Shown here: positions 26,063 through 34,713 of the stretch, in pieces
How the letters are laid out: every line of letters begins with the position of its first letter
How positions within the stretch are numbered: position 1 is the first letter of the stretch
Assembly (NCBI GenBank): GCA_947456435.1
Contig: CANGSG010000003.1
Location: 1-37,346, forward strand
From: Hyphomicrobiales bacterium
Lineage (GTDB): Bacteria > Pseudomonadota > Alphaproteobacteria > Rhizobiales > Beijerinckiaceae
DNA: 37,346 nucleotides
Direction of reading: 5' to 3'
Position numbers and translations under genes: made by a program
Notes under the pieces: model-generated
What the model saw: the letters and a program-made list of their open reading frames with translations, nothing else
Told to the model about the DNA's origin: nothing
The model's database searches: none

Positions 26063-26679
26063 GCCGCCAAAACCTTTTTTGATTCAACTGTTGAATCAGC
26101 TTTCAATCGATAAACGAGGGGCACGCCCGTATCGAGCTCCATCGAGGGAATCGTATCGGGCGTCAAACGATCAAGCACCATCACAAGGGCGCGCAGCGAA
26201 TTACCATGTGCCGCAACAATAACACGCTCGCCGTTCAACACACGCGGTAGAATTTCCTGACAGTAATAAGGGAGCACGCGTGCCACAGTGTCTTTCAAGC
26301 TCTCGCCATTTGGCGGCGGCACATCATAAGAGCGCCGCCAGACATGTACCTGTTCCTCGCCCCATTTGGCGCGCGCATCATCTTTGTTGAGGCCCGAGAG
26401 ATCGCCATAGTCGCGTTCGTTCAAAGCCTGCTCGCGAATGGTTTTGAGGTCGCTTTGACCAAGCTCATTTAAAATCAATTTGCATGTGTGCTGCGCGCGG
26501 GTGAGCGCAGACGTAAAGGCGATATCAAAATTAACGCCGAGCGCTTTCAACCGCTCACCGGCAGCCTTCGCTTCCGCTTGACCTTTGTCAGTGAGGTCAG
26601 GGTCTTTCCAACCGGTGAAAAGATTTTTGAGGTTCCAATCACTTTGGCCATGGCGAACGAGAACGAGTAACCGCTCCAT
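26059..26679 (-). CDS. gpmA: 2,3-bisphosphoglycerate-dependent phosphoglycerate mutase
   Basis: A 206-residue histidine phosphatase superfamily enzyme of glycolysis and gluconeogenesis. [27 protein letters not shown] contains catalytic H10 in the RHG motif; [16 protein letters not shown] and [16 protein letters not shown] are diagnostic of dPGM; the second catalytic histidine is in [12 protein letters not shown]. The short form of about 206 residues is common in alphaproteobacteria. ATG at 26679 has AGGAG upstream. It heads the overlapping gpmA-GNAT-alkB unit, 44 bases after dapB. Confidence 0.95.
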   Translation of the reverse strand: MERLLVLVRHGQSDWNLKNLFTGWKDPDLTDKGQAEAKAAGERLKALGVNFDIAFTSALTRAQHTCKLILNELGQSDLKTIREQALNERDYGDLSGLNKDDARAKWGEEQVHVWRRSYDVPPPNGESLKDTVARVLPYYCQEILPRVLNGERVIVAAHGNSLRALVMVLDRLTPDTIPSMELDTGVPLVYRLKADSTVESKKVLAA

Positions 26680-26723
26680 AAATCATCTCCTATCGATCTA
26701 TCATTGACTGCCGGACGTGTTAC

Positions 26724-27542
26724 TCACACCGCACTCAAACCGAGGACATCCATCATTGAATAAAGGCCTGGCTTTTTACCATGGCCCCATAACGCCGCGC
26801 GGACAGCGCCGCGTGCAAAAATACCACGATCTTCCGCGTGATGCGAAAGTGTAATGCGTTCTGAGGGCCCCGCAAAAATCACACTATGATCGCCGACAAC
26901 CGATCCGCCACGCAATGTCGCAAAGCCGATTGTTCCTTCTTCGCGGGCCCCGGTGTGACCATCGCGAACGCGTGTTGCGTGTTTATCATCGAGAGGAATT
27001 TTACGTCCCTCAGCAGCCGCTTCACCCAAAAGCAGTGCCGTGCCTGACGGGGCATCAACTTTCATGCGATGATGCATTTCGAGAATTTCAATATCGAAAT
27101 CTTCATGCAACGTGGCTGCAACACGTTTCACGAGGGCGGCAAGAAGATTGACGCCAAGACTCATATTGCCCGATCGAATGATGACGGCATGACGCGCCGC
27201 TGCTTCGAGCTTTTTGAGGTCCTCATCTTGCATGCCCGTCGTTCCAACGACATGAACGATGCGGGCTTGCGCCGCGAGAGACGCAAAATGGATCGTTGAA
27301 GTGGGCGTTGTGAAATCGATCACCGCATCGGCTTTGGCAAAGAGCGGAAGCGGATCATCGCTGATCGCCACGCCATTCGCGCCGGTTCCTGCAAGAAGCC
27401 CCGAGTCTTGGCCGAGGCTCGTGGCGCCTGAACGCTCAATGGCGCCGACAAGGTGCATACCCTCGGTCGCCGCAACCGTCTGAATCAGCATCCGCCCCAT
27501 GCGGCCGGCTGCTCCCACAACAATGACTCTGAGATCGGACAT
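26724..27542 (-). CDS. dapB: 4-hydroxy-tetrahydrodipicolinate reductase
   Basis: A 272-residue reductase of the lysine/diaminopimelate pathway. The N-terminal dinucleotide fold has [19 protein letters not shown] and GTTGM line the cofactor cleft; catalytic [15 protein letters not shown] places H157 as acid and K161 as donor, equivalent to E. coli H159/K163. The frame is open upstream to 27632, but ATG at 27542 gives the standard start. It lies between pyrF and gpmA, all on the minus strand. Confidence 0.96.
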   Translation of the reverse strand: MSDLRVIVVGAAGRMGRMLIQTVAATEGMHLVGAIERSGATSLGQDSGLLAGTGANGVAISDDPLPLFAKADAVIDFTTPTSTIHFASLAAQARIVHVVGTTGMQDEDLKKLEAAARHAVIIRSGNMSLGVNLLAALVKRVAATLHEDFDIEILEMHHRMKVDAPSGTALLLGEAAAEGRKIPLDDKHATRVRDGHTGAREEGTIGFATLRGGSVVGDHSVIFAGPSERITLSHHAEDRGIFARGAVRAALWGHGKKPGLYSMMDVLGLSAV

Positions 27543-27612
27543 GAATGCGATTCCGGACCCGTTTTTTAGGTAACTTAACTGGGGGTCACAAAACGCGATT
27601 GTGCGGGTGGGG

Positions 27613-28317
27613 TCAACCGAGAGCCGCAGCAATTTCTTGCTGAATTGCGATCGCTGCCGCCACCGGATCGGGAGCCGCCGTTACCGGACGGCCGATGACC
27701 AGATGATCAGCACCCGCATTGAGAGCCTCGGCGGGGGTCATAATGCGTTTTTGATCGCCCTTGGCCGATTGGGCGGGTCGGATACCCGGCGTGACGAGGG
27801 TCAGGCCTTGGCCAATATGAGCGCGGACATCGCCCACTTCTTCTGGCGAGAGGATCAGGCCGTCGATCCCAATGTCTTTGGCTTGTGTTGCACGCCGCTC
27901 GACAAGTTCGCGAACCGAGCAGGCATAACCGGCTTCACGAAGATCATGATCGTCATAAGACGTCATCACGGTCACCGCGAGAATTCTCATGCCGCTCTGC
28001 GCTTTGCCTGATTTTGCGGCTTTCATCGTTTGCGGAAAAGCATGAACTGTAAGGAAGGTCGCGCCTAAATCGGCAAGCCGCGCCGTTGCGCGTTCAACGG
28101 TGTTCGGAATGTCGTGAAGCTTGAGATCAAGAAAGACTTTTTTTCCCGCTTTCGAGAGCGTGCGGACAAGATCAAGCCCGCCAGCATAAACGAGCTCCAT
28201 CCCGACTTTATAAAAAGTAACATGCTCGCCAAGGCGCTCGACAAGCGCTTCGGCATCGCGAACCTGCGGCACGTCGAGCGCAACGATCAGACGGTCTTTA
28301 TTGAGAATGCCAGTCAT
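27613..28317 (-). CDS. pyrF: Orotidine 5'-phosphate decarboxylase
   Basis: A 234-residue TIM-barrel enzyme making UMP. The catalytic tetrad lies in [14 protein letters not shown] (D64, K66, D69); KVGMEL near the N-terminus and LVTPGIRP with the C-terminal [12 protein letters not shown] bind phosphate. ATG at 28317 has AGGGGCGG upstream. It follows the PmtA-like gene by 60 bases, the usual order in rhizobia. Confidence 0.96.
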   Translation of the reverse strand: MTGILNKDRLIVALDVPQVRDAEALVERLGEHVTFYKVGMELVYAGGLDLVRTLSKAGKKVFLDLKLHDIPNTVERATARLADLGATFLTVHAFPQTMKAAKSGKAQSGMRILAVTVMTSYDDHDLREAGYACSVRELVERRATQAKDIGIDGLILSPEEVGDVRAHIGQGLTLVTPGIRPAQSAKGDQKRIMTPAEALNAGADHLVIGRPVTAAPDPVAAAIAIQQEIAAALG

Positions 28318-28377
28318 CGTCCGCCCCTAAATAAAACATCACTATGGGCGTGTGCGTCCCAGATTCGGGGGTGCAAA

Positions 28378-28965
28378 TCAACCGGAATGCGGCGAGGCTT
28401 GGTAAACCCATATCCGTGCGGGCGGTATATTTTTCCAAATAGTCTCTGTAGCGACCAAAGAGGCGCCCACCTCGCGCTCATCAACAGGCGGAGAGAAGCC
28501 ATAGCTGAATTGAATAAAGGGTGCCCCGGGCTGTAACAAGCAAAGCACCGAGGCAACGAAAGCGCGTTTTGTCTCGGCACTTTGTGTCCGAAGTGGAAGG
28601 CCGGAAATGATAGCGGCGGCTTTTGGAAAAGCTTCTTTTTCAGCGAGTGACCTAATATTGTAAGCATTAGCGAAATAACACTGCGCTTTTGGAAAGTGTT
28701 CACGAAGGTCTTCGTAAAAAGGCGGATGGCTCTCGACCAAAATTAAACGGCTTTGTTCAATGCCTCGGTTGAGTAAACCCTCGGTGATGGCGCCCGTTCC
28801 GCTGCCAAGTTCGATCACAGGACCTGGTTCAAGCGGATTCACATGCGCGGCCATGGCGGTCACAAGCTCATGACTCGAGGGCCATACAGCACCGATTTTC
28901 AAAGGGTGACGCGTTGCCGTGGCAACAAAACGAAGTGTGTCAGAGAAATTTTCAAATAAGGCCAT
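28378..28965 (-). CDS. PmtA-like class I SAM methyltransferase (phospholipid N-methyltransferase family)
   Basis: A 195-residue methyltransferase. It begins with RHPLKIGAVWPSSHELVTAMA, the N-terminal signature of Sinorhizobium-type PmtA, followed by motif I VIELGSGTGAITEGLL (50-65), the acidic SAM site LILVESHPPF and a post-motif IISGLPLR. PmtA methylates phosphatidylethanolamine toward phosphatidylcholine, and pmtA lies between dnaJ and pyrF in several rhizobia, which agrees with this place. The activity is inferred from signature and context; close paralogues of unknown role exist, so no symbol is given. Confidence 0.78.
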   Translation of the reverse strand: MALFENFSDTLRFVATATRHPLKIGAVWPSSHELVTAMAAHVNPLEPGPVIELGSGTGAITEGLLNRGIEQSRLILVESHPPFYEDLREHFPKAQCYFANAYNIRSLAEKEAFPKAAAIISGLPLRTQSAETKRAFVASVLCLLQPGAPFIQFSYGFSPPVDEREVGASLVATETIWKNIPPARIWVYQASPHSG

Positions 28966-29009
28966 CGGGCCAAAAAGCCCCGATACGCTCTCTCTCGCAA
29001 TCCGTAGAG

Positions 29010-30155
29010 TTACGCCTCGTCGCCGCCGGTGAAGAATTCTTTCATTTTAGAAAAGAATCCCACGCTTTCGGGATGTGTTTCGCGCGAGCTTTCTGATTCA
29101 AATTCCTTCAGCAATTCGCGTTGACGCGGTGTGAGTTTTTGCGGCGTCTCGACAGAGACTTGAATATAAAGATCGCCGTGATCACGCGACCGCAACACGG
29201 GCATGCCTTTTCCCCGAATCCGAATTTGCCGACCCGATTGTGTTCCTTCAGGGATAGCAACAGAACGCGCTTCGCCATCGATCATCGGCACGCGGATATC
29301 ACCACCGAGCGATGCGGTAACCATCGAAATCGGAATTTGGCAGTAGAGGTCGGCGCCATCACGTTGGAAATAGCGATGCGGTTTGATTGAAAGAAAAATA
29401 TAAAGATCACCGGGCGGACCGCCGCGCAATCCACTTTCACCTTCGCTTGCTAAGCGAATACGTGTGCCTTCTTCAACACCGGCGGGAATATTCACCGACA
29501 ATGTTTTTTCTTTTGTCACACGCCCTTCGCCACCGCACGAGCGGCAGGGATTTTCAATGATCTGTCCGCGTCCCTGACATTTCGGACATGTGCGTTCGAT
29601 CGCAAAAAATCCTTGGCTTGCCCGCACGCGACCATAACCATTACAGGTGGGGCAAGGCTTTGGCTTTGAACCCGCTGTTGCGCCTGACCCGCTGCAAGGC
29701 TCGCAAGCAATGGCTGTGGGCAAAGTGATTGTTGCGGTTTTTCCTGAGAATGCTTCTTCAAGAGATATCTGCAGATTGAAGCGAATATCGCCGCCTCTTT
29801 CGCGACCATCGGGTTGTCGTCTCTGTCCGCGACCACCACCGAGCCCGCCAAAAAGATCTTCGAATATATCGGCCATCGACGCGCCGAAATCGCCTTGGAA
29901 TCCGAAGCCGCCGGGGCCACCGCCATTTTGTTCGAAAGCCCCATGACCAAAGCGATCATAGGCAGCGCGCTTCTGTTGGTCAGAGAGGACTTGATAGGCT
30001 TCGTTCAGCTCTTTGAATTTCACTTCCGCTTCAGCATTTCCGGGATTACGATCCGGATGATGTTGCATCGCAAGTTTACGAAAGGCCGATTTCAATTCGG
30101 CTTCGCTTGCTGTTTTCGAGACACCGAGCGTTTCGTAATAATCACGTTTGCTCAT
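29010..30155 (-). CDS. dnaJ: Chaperone DnaJ (Hsp40)
   Basis: A 381-residue type I J-protein. J domain with HPD at 33-35 (HHPDRNPGN), a Gly/Phe-rich linker ([14 protein letters not shown]), and a zinc region with four C-x2-C-x-G-x-G repeats ([32 protein letters not shown]), then two beta-barrel substrate domains. It stimulates the ATPase of DnaK. The frame is open from 30206, but ATG at 30155 ([13 protein letters not shown]) is the family start. It lies 106 bases after dnaK, separated by a strong terminator (30205-30235). Confidence 0.97.
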   Translation of the reverse strand: MSKRDYYETLGVSKTASEAELKSAFRKLAMQHHPDRNPGNAEAEVKFKELNEAYQVLSDQQKRAAYDRFGHGAFEQNGGGPGGFGFQGDFGASMADIFEDLFGGLGGGRGQRRQPDGRERGGDIRFNLQISLEEAFSGKTATITLPTAIACEPCSGSGATAGSKPKPCPTCNGYGRVRASQGFFAIERTCPKCQGRGQIIENPCRSCGGEGRVTKEKTLSVNIPAGVEEGTRIRLASEGESGLRGGPPGDLYIFLSIKPHRYFQRDGADLYCQIPISMVTASLGGDIRVPMIDGEARSVAIPEGTQSGRQIRIRGKGMPVLRSRDHGDLYIQVSVETPQKLTPRQRELLKEFESESSRETHPESVGFFSKMKEFFTGGDEA

Positions 30156-30204
30156 GTCGTTTTCCAGCCCGAGAGTTCTTGAATGAGAGAGTCGTTTCTT
30201 TTGC

Positions 30205-30235
30205 AAGAAAACCCGACGCGAATAAACGCGCCGGG
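30205..30235 (-). terminator. Intrinsic terminator between dnaK and dnaJ
   Basis: On the minus strand: CCCGGCGCG, loop TTTATT, CGCGTCGGG, then TTTTCTT. Nine pairs with one G-U, followed by a U-rich run. Located 26 bases after the dnaK stop, it should cut most transcripts before dnaJ, with read-through supplying dnaJ. Confidence 0.8.
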
Positions 30236-30261
30236 TTGTTTCAATTTAAACCGCGCTCAAA

Positions 30262-32172
30262 TCACGCACGCTTCTTCTTGTCGTCGTCATTCACTTCACG
30301 GAAATCGGCATCAATTACGTCTTCTTCCGCGCCATGGGCTTTTGCGTCTTCTGCACCCGCTTCATCTTGTTGGGCCGCATACATCGCTTCGCCAAGCTTC
30401 ATCGAAGCCTGCATGAGATCAGTTGTCCTTGCCTTGATTGTTTCCGGATCTTCGCCAGCAAGAGCTGTCTTCAACGCTTCGATTGCGCTTTCAACGGCTG
30501 CCTTATCGGAGGCGGAAACCTTGTCACCATGTTCAGCAAGGGATTTTTCAGTCGAGTGCATGAGGCTCTCGGCCTGATTCTTGGCTTCAACCATCTCCCG
30601 ACGCAGCTTGTCTTCAGCCGCATGCGCTTCAGCATCCTTGACCATCTTTTCGATATCGGCATCCGACAAACCACCAGACGCCTGAATGCGAATCTGCTGT
30701 TCTTTGTTCGTTGCTTTGTCCTTCGCCGACACATTCACGATACCGTTCGCGTCGATATCGAAAGTAACTTCAACTTGCGGAACGCCGCGTGGTGAAGGCG
30801 GAAGGCCAACAAGATCGAACTGACCGAGAAGCTTATTGTCGGCAGCCATTTCACGTTCGCCTTGGAAGACGCGGATCGTCACAGCCGTCTGATTGTCTTC
30901 AGCGGTTGAGAAGACTTGGCTTTTTTTGGTCGGGATCGTTGTGTTGCGATCAATCAAACGTGTGAACACGCCGCCCAGCGTTTCGATACCGAGCGAGAGC
31001 GGTGTTACGTCGAGGAGCAACACGTCTTTCACGTCGCCTTGCAACACGCCCGCTTGCACAGCCGCGCCGATAGCGACGACTTCGTCTGGGTTCACGCCCT
31101 TATGAGGTTCCTTGCCGAAGAAGCTCTTTACGACATCTTGCACTTTCGGCATGCGGGTCATACCGCCGACGAGAATAACTTCGTCAATTTCGCCAGGCTT
31201 CATGCCTGCGTCGGCCAAAGCCTTTTTGCAGGGCTCAATTGTACGCTGCACGAGATCGTCAACGAGCGTTTCGAATTTCGAACGCGTGAGCTTCATCGTC
31301 AAATGCTTCGGACCTGAAGCATCAGCTGTGATGTAAGGCAGGTTAATTTCAGTCTGTGCCGCTGATGACAATTCGATCTTTGCCTTTTCGGCTGCTTCTT
31401 TCAAACGCTGTAGAGCGAGCTTGTCTTTCTTGAGATCAATGCCTTGCTCTTTTTTGAATTCGTCTGCGAGATATTCGACGAGGCGCATATCGAAATCTTC
31501 ACCGCCGAGGAATGTGTCACCATTCGTCGACTTCACTTCGAATACACCGTCACCGATTTCAAGAATCGAAACGTCGAATGTACCGCCGCCCAAGTCATAG
31601 ACCGCAATTGTGCCGGTCTTGCGCTTGTCGAGGCCATAAGCCAGCGCAGCCGCGGTAGGCTCGTTAATGATGCGGAGCACTTCAAGACCCGCGATCTTAC
31701 CCGCGTCCTTAGTGGCCTGACGTTGGGCGTCATTGAAATAGGCCGGAACCGTGATCACGGCCTGTGTTACGCCGGTGCCCAGATAGGCTTCGGCCGTTTC
31801 TTTCATCTTCTGGAGAATGAAGGCTGAAATCTGCGATGGCGAATAGGTTGTGCCGCGGGCCTTTACCCACGCGTCGCCGTTACCGCCTTTGACGATTTCG
31901 TAGGGGACGAGGCCCTTATCTTTTTGCGTCATGGGATCGGCGAAGGTCCGGCCGATCAAACGCTTGATGGCGAAGAAGGTCGCTTCCGGATTGGTGACTG
32001 CCTGACGCTTGGCCGGCTGGCCGACGAGACGTTCGTCCGAGTCGGTGAAGGCGACGACTGACGGCGTCGTGCGCGCGCCTTCCGCATTCTCGATCACCTT
32101 GGGGGCGCTGCCATCCATGACGGCGATGCAGGAATTGGTTGTGCCGAGGTCGATGCCAATAACTTTTGCCAT
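30262..32172 (-). CDS. dnaK: Molecular chaperone DnaK (Hsp70)
   Basis: A 636-residue Hsp70. The ATPase domain (1 to about 385) starts [19 protein letters not shown] and contains [35 protein letters not shown] and [14 protein letters not shown]; the linker DVLLLDVTP leads to the peptide-binding beta domain and a helical lid. The tail [16 protein letters not shown] is conserved. ATG at 32172 has AAGGAA eight bases upstream. It has an RpoH-type promoter at 32310-32338 with a leader of about 130 bases. No CIRCE site is present. Confidence 0.98.
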   Translation of the reverse strand: MAKVIGIDLGTTNSCIAVMDGSAPKVIENAEGARTTPSVVAFTDSDERLVGQPAKRQAVTNPEATFFAIKRLIGRTFADPMTQKDKGLVPYEIVKGGNGDAWVKARGTTYSPSQISAFILQKMKETAEAYLGTGVTQAVITVPAYFNDAQRQATKDAGKIAGLEVLRIINEPTAAALAYGLDKRKTGTIAVYDLGGGTFDVSILEIGDGVFEVKSTNGDTFLGGEDFDMRLVEYLADEFKKEQGIDLKKDKLALQRLKEAAEKAKIELSSAAQTEINLPYITADASGPKHLTMKLTRSKFETLVDDLVQRTIEPCKKALADAGMKPGEIDEVILVGGMTRMPKVQDVVKSFFGKEPHKGVNPDEVVAIGAAVQAGVLQGDVKDVLLLDVTPLSLGIETLGGVFTRLIDRNTTIPTKKSQVFSTAEDNQTAVTIRVFQGEREMAADNKLLGQFDLVGLPPSPRGVPQVEVTFDIDANGIVNVSAKDKATNKEQQIRIQASGGLSDADIEKMVKDAEAHAAEDKLRREMVEAKNQAESLMHSTEKSLAEHGDKVSASDKAAVESAIEALKTALAGEDPETIKARTTDLMQASMKLGEAMYAAQQDEAGAEDAKAHGAEEDVIDADFREVNDDDKKKRA

Positions 32173-32273
32173 AATTCAGTTCCTTTCCTTGAGCGAGATC
32201 ATCAGGTCCCGAAGCGATCCCAACATTGGCTGTTCGTCCGAATTACAGATGCGGGCGAGCGAGCCGATCTCCC

Positions 32274-32306
32274 AAATAAAGGGGCCGCCAAGGCCCCGTT
32301 TCGGGG
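32274..32306 (-). other. Overlapping GC-rich hairpins at the start of the dnaK leader
   Basis: On the minus strand, CCCCG-AAA-CGGGG (32306-32294) overlaps GGGGCC-TTGGC-GGCCCC (32297-32281), which is followed by TTTATTT (32280-32274). The second looks like an intrinsic terminator, the first like its antiterminator. But the likely transcript start (about 32303) falls inside the first stem, so only transcripts entering from upstream would carry both. For the promoter's own RNA the second hairpin is a 5' end stem-loop. Confidence 0.5.
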
Positions 32307-32309
32307 GCT

Positions 32310-32338
32310 ATATAAGGGGGTGGAGGGGGTGCTTCAAG
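32310..32338 (-). promoter_or_regulatory. RpoH (sigma-32) promoter for dnaK
   Basis: Reading the minus strand, CTTGAA begins at 32338 and CTTATAT ends at 32310, with 18 bases between CTTG and CTTATAT. This fits the alphaproteobacterial heat-shock consensus CTTG-N17/18-CYTATnT at every position. The predicted start is about 32303. Confidence 0.8.
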
Positions 32339-32390
32339 AATAGGAGGCCCAGGAAGGCGAAGAAATTACTTCGTTTGGCCGTTATTTATT

Positions 32391-33272
32391 TTATTCGCCA
32401 ACGAGCTGGCAGGCTTCCCAGCCTAAAATGGCCTGTTTCCGGCTCAACCCCCAGTGGTAACCGGTTAAAGTACCGCTTTTGCCGATCACGCGGTGACAGG
32501 GGACCACGAAGGAGATGGGGTTCCGCCCTACCGCCGCGCCCACGGCTCTCGCGGCTTTGGGGTTGCCAATGGTCTGAGCCAAATCGCCATAGGTGGTCAG
32601 TCGTCCGAAGGGGATAGACAAGAGCGCCTGCCAGACCCGTATTTCGAAATCGCTGCCGATCATCACGATCTTGAGCGGGCGATCTTTTTGCCAAAGATCG
32701 GGCGAGAAGGCGTGTTCAATCGAGGGACCTGTGAGATTCGCGTTCTCAATAAAGCCCGCTTTCGGCCAGCGCCGCTGCATATCCGCAAGCGCAGCGGCCC
32801 GGTCACCGTCATCAACAAAGCCTATGCCCGCTAACCCATGCTCGGTTACAACCGCGAGGGCTTCCCCAAAGGGCGAGGGGTGAAATCCATAAGAGAGCGT
32901 CAGGCCCGCGCCGCCGGTCTTCCATTCGCCGGGCGACATTGCCTCATGGGTCACGAAAAGATCATGAAGCCGCCCGGGACCGGAAAGCCCCAATTCCAAC
33001 GAGGCGTCGAGGAGGGGGGCGTCCCCTTTGAGAAGCCGCCGTGCATGATCAAGCGTCACTGCTTGCAAAAAAGCTTTCGGTGAAAGTCCTGACCAGCGCC
33101 GAAACACGGCATGAAGATGCGAGGCCGAAATTCCGACTTCACTTGCGATTTCATCGAGGCTTGGCTGGCGGCGCCATTCGCGACTGATAAAGGCAATCGC
33201 CGTTCGAACCCGATCATAATCCGCTGAAGGCGGCTCATGATGAAAATCTTTGTAAGCGATATCTTGGAGCAT
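32391..33272 (-). CDS. AraC-type HTH fused to O6-methylguanine-DNA methyltransferase (Ada-like, no N-terminal sensor)
   Basis: A 293-residue protein. Residues 20-118 are an AraC/XylS HTH (PSLDEIASEVGISASHLHAVFRRWSGLSPKAFLQAV); residues about 125-290 are an MGMT domain with FEIRVWQALLSIPFGRLTTYGDLA and the active site FVVPCHRVIGKSG, nucleophile C259. This acceptor cysteine repairs O6-methylguanine in a suicide reaction. The N-terminal zinc domain of E. coli Ada, whose methylated cysteine makes Ada an activator, is absent, so how the HTH part is controlled is unclear. It lies upstream of dnaK on the same strand; the dnaK promoter stands between. Confidence 0.9.
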   Translation of the reverse strand: MLQDIAYKDFHHEPPSADYDRVRTAIAFISREWRRQPSLDEIASEVGISASHLHAVFRRWSGLSPKAFLQAVTLDHARRLLKGDAPLLDASLELGLSGPGRLHDLFVTHEAMSPGEWKTGGAGLTLSYGFHPSPFGEALAVVTEHGLAGIGFVDDGDRAAALADMQRRWPKAGFIENANLTGPSIEHAFSPDLWQKDRPLKIVMIGSDFEIRVWQALLSIPFGRLTTYGDLAQTIGNPKAARAVGAAVGRNPISFVVPCHRVIGKSGTLTGYHWGLSRKQAILGWEACQLVGE

Positions 33273-33367
33273 GGGCCTTTTCCGTCCGCACTGTTCAGCG
33301 ATATGCTTGACTTAATCCGAAGGGACAGGGTTCGACACCCGATTCCGATGGTCTCTGCGAACTCTTT

Positions 33368-33874
33368 TTAAAATTGATCGCCTGTTGCGAAGAGGGGTCC
33401 CGCTTTGGCGCGGCTCAGAGCAGAAGACAATGCGGAATAGAGTTTCTCTTTGTCTGCGGGCCCCAAATCTTGGCCGATCAACAAGGAGGTGCCACGCGAA
33501 AGCAATGTGATTTTCGAAATGCCAAATTCCTCGTGACGATCAGCATGTAACTTTGTCCAGACCGGGTTGAAGCGCCATTCTTCCGTTCGGCCCTGTGGGC
33601 GTTTCCGCCGGATATGGAGCTCAAGAGGTATCAGAGCTAGCTCTTCCGTCGTCTCGGAGGCTTTTGCATTCGCTCGAAAAGCAAAGGCCAAAAGCGCGAC
33701 ATCGAGCCCGTAAAATCCGGCAACCGGCCAAAATCCGAGAATTATAAAGGGCAGCGCCGCCGCAAGACTCGCGAGTCCTACACAGATCACGACAAGCCAA
33801 AGCCCACGCGGCGTCAGTGACCGGTGCGGCCTTAACGTCACAAAAAGCAGTGATTGATCGGGACCCTGGGTCAT
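33368..33874 (-). CDS. DUF2244 membrane protein
   Basis: A 168-residue protein of family DUF2244. It starts LFVTLRPHRSLTPRGLWLVVICVGLASLAAALPFIILGFWPVAGFYGLDVALLAFAFRAN, two membrane helices (about 25-46 and 50-66), followed by a cytosolic beta-rich part with RTEEWRFNPVWTKL and ISKITLLSRGTSLLIGQDLGPADKEKL. Function unknown; often found near cytochrome oxidase or nth genes in alphaproteobacteria. The ATG at 33874 has no clear ribosome site. It is divergent from nth. Confidence 0.85.
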   Translation of the reverse strand: MTQGPDQSLLFVTLRPHRSLTPRGLWLVVICVGLASLAAALPFIILGFWPVAGFYGLDVALLAFAFRANAKASETTEELALIPLELHIRRKRPQGRTEEWRFNPVWTKLHADRHEEFGISKITLLSRGTSLLIGQDLGPADKEKLYSALSSALSRAKAGPLFATGDQF

Positions 33875-33888
33875 ATGTCACGCATATG

Positions 33889-33912
33889 TGCTTGTGAGTA
33901 ACAGAACAAGCA
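33889..33912. promoter_or_regulatory. Inverted repeat in the DUF2244/nth divergent gap
   Basis: TGCTTGT, ten bases, ACAAGCA: a perfect 7-base dyad that overlaps a possible nth promoter (TTGTGA at 33892-33897, 18 bases, TATATT at 33916-33921). A divergent operator is possible. Confidence 0.35.
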
Positions 33913-33930
33913 AACTATATTTAGGTCGTC

Positions 33931-34707
33931 ATGACAAGAAAGCCCCTCCCCAAAAAACCCGTATCCACCCCGAGCAAGAAAAAGACGGCTGTTAAAAAGG
34001 CTGTTGTCAAAAAGCCAGCGGCCAAAAAGCCAGCTGTTAAAAAGCCACGCGGCCGGATCAAAGCACTCGATGCTTTGCAAGTCGAAGAAGTGTTTCGGCG
34101 GCTTCATAAAATTGAACCGGAACCCAAAGGCGAGCTTGAACATGTCAATGCCTATACGCTTTTAGTCGCCGTCGTCTTGTCCGCGCAAGCGACCGATGCC
34201 GGTGTGAATAAAGCCACACGTGCTCTGTTCAAGCGCGTTGACACGCCGAAAAAAATGGCTGCTCTGGGCGAAGAGAAACTACGCGATTACATCAAGACAA
34301 TTGGTCTTTTCCGTACCAAAGCTAAAAATGTCATTGCGCTTTCGGAGGCGCTTCTTCGCGATCACAAGAGCGAAGTGCCCGATGATCGTGATGCCTTACA
34401 AAAATTGCCGGGCGTTGGTCGTAAAACGGCGAATGTTGTTTTGAACATGGCCTTTGGGCATCCGACCATGGCAGTCGATACACATGTGTTTCGTGTGTCT
34501 AACCGGATTCCCTTGGCCCTTGGCAAAACGCCTGAAGCGGTTGAGGCGGGGTTAGAAAAAATTTTGCCGTCGCAATATGGTCTTCATGCGCATCATTGGT
34601 TGATTTTGCACGGACGCTATTTGTGCAAAGCGCGGAAGCCCGAATGTTGGCGATGCCCGATTGCTGATCTGTGTCGGTTTGAACCGAAGTCGCAACCGAA
34701 TGATTGA
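33931..34707 (+). CDS. nth: Endonuclease III with lysine-rich N-terminal extension
   Basis: A 258-residue base-excision repair glycosylase/AP lyase for oxidised pyrimidines. The HhH motif LPGVGRKTANVVL holds catalytic K165; D183 lies in AVDTHVFRV; the [4Fe-4S] ligands are C232-x6-C239-x2-C242-x5-C248. These equal E. coli K120 and D138 shifted by 45. The extra 45 residues consist largely of K, A, P and V (repeats such as AVKKP, AAKKP), like a histone H1 tail. ATG at 33931 has AGG upstream; no internal start fits better. Convergent with uppP, 6 bases apart. Confidence 0.96.
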   Translation: MTRKPLPKKPVSTPSKKKTAVKKAVVKKPAAKKPAVKKPRGRIKALDALQVEEVFRRLHKIEPEPKGELEHVNAYTLLVAVVLSAQATDAGVNKATRALFKRVDTPKKMAALGEEKLRDYIKTIGLFRTKAKNVIALSEALLRDHKSEVPDDRDALQKLPGVGRKTANVVLNMAFGHPTMAVDTHVFRVSNRIPLALGKTPEAVEAGLEKILPSQYGLHAHHWLILHGRYLCKARKPECWRCPIADLCRFEPKSQPND

Positions 34708-34713
34708 CAGCGC

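Noticed and set aside
33330-33350. GGGTTCGACACCC, resembling a tRNA T-arm
   Set aside because: No acceptor, D or anticodon stems can be built around it; it is in a 95-base gap between two genes.
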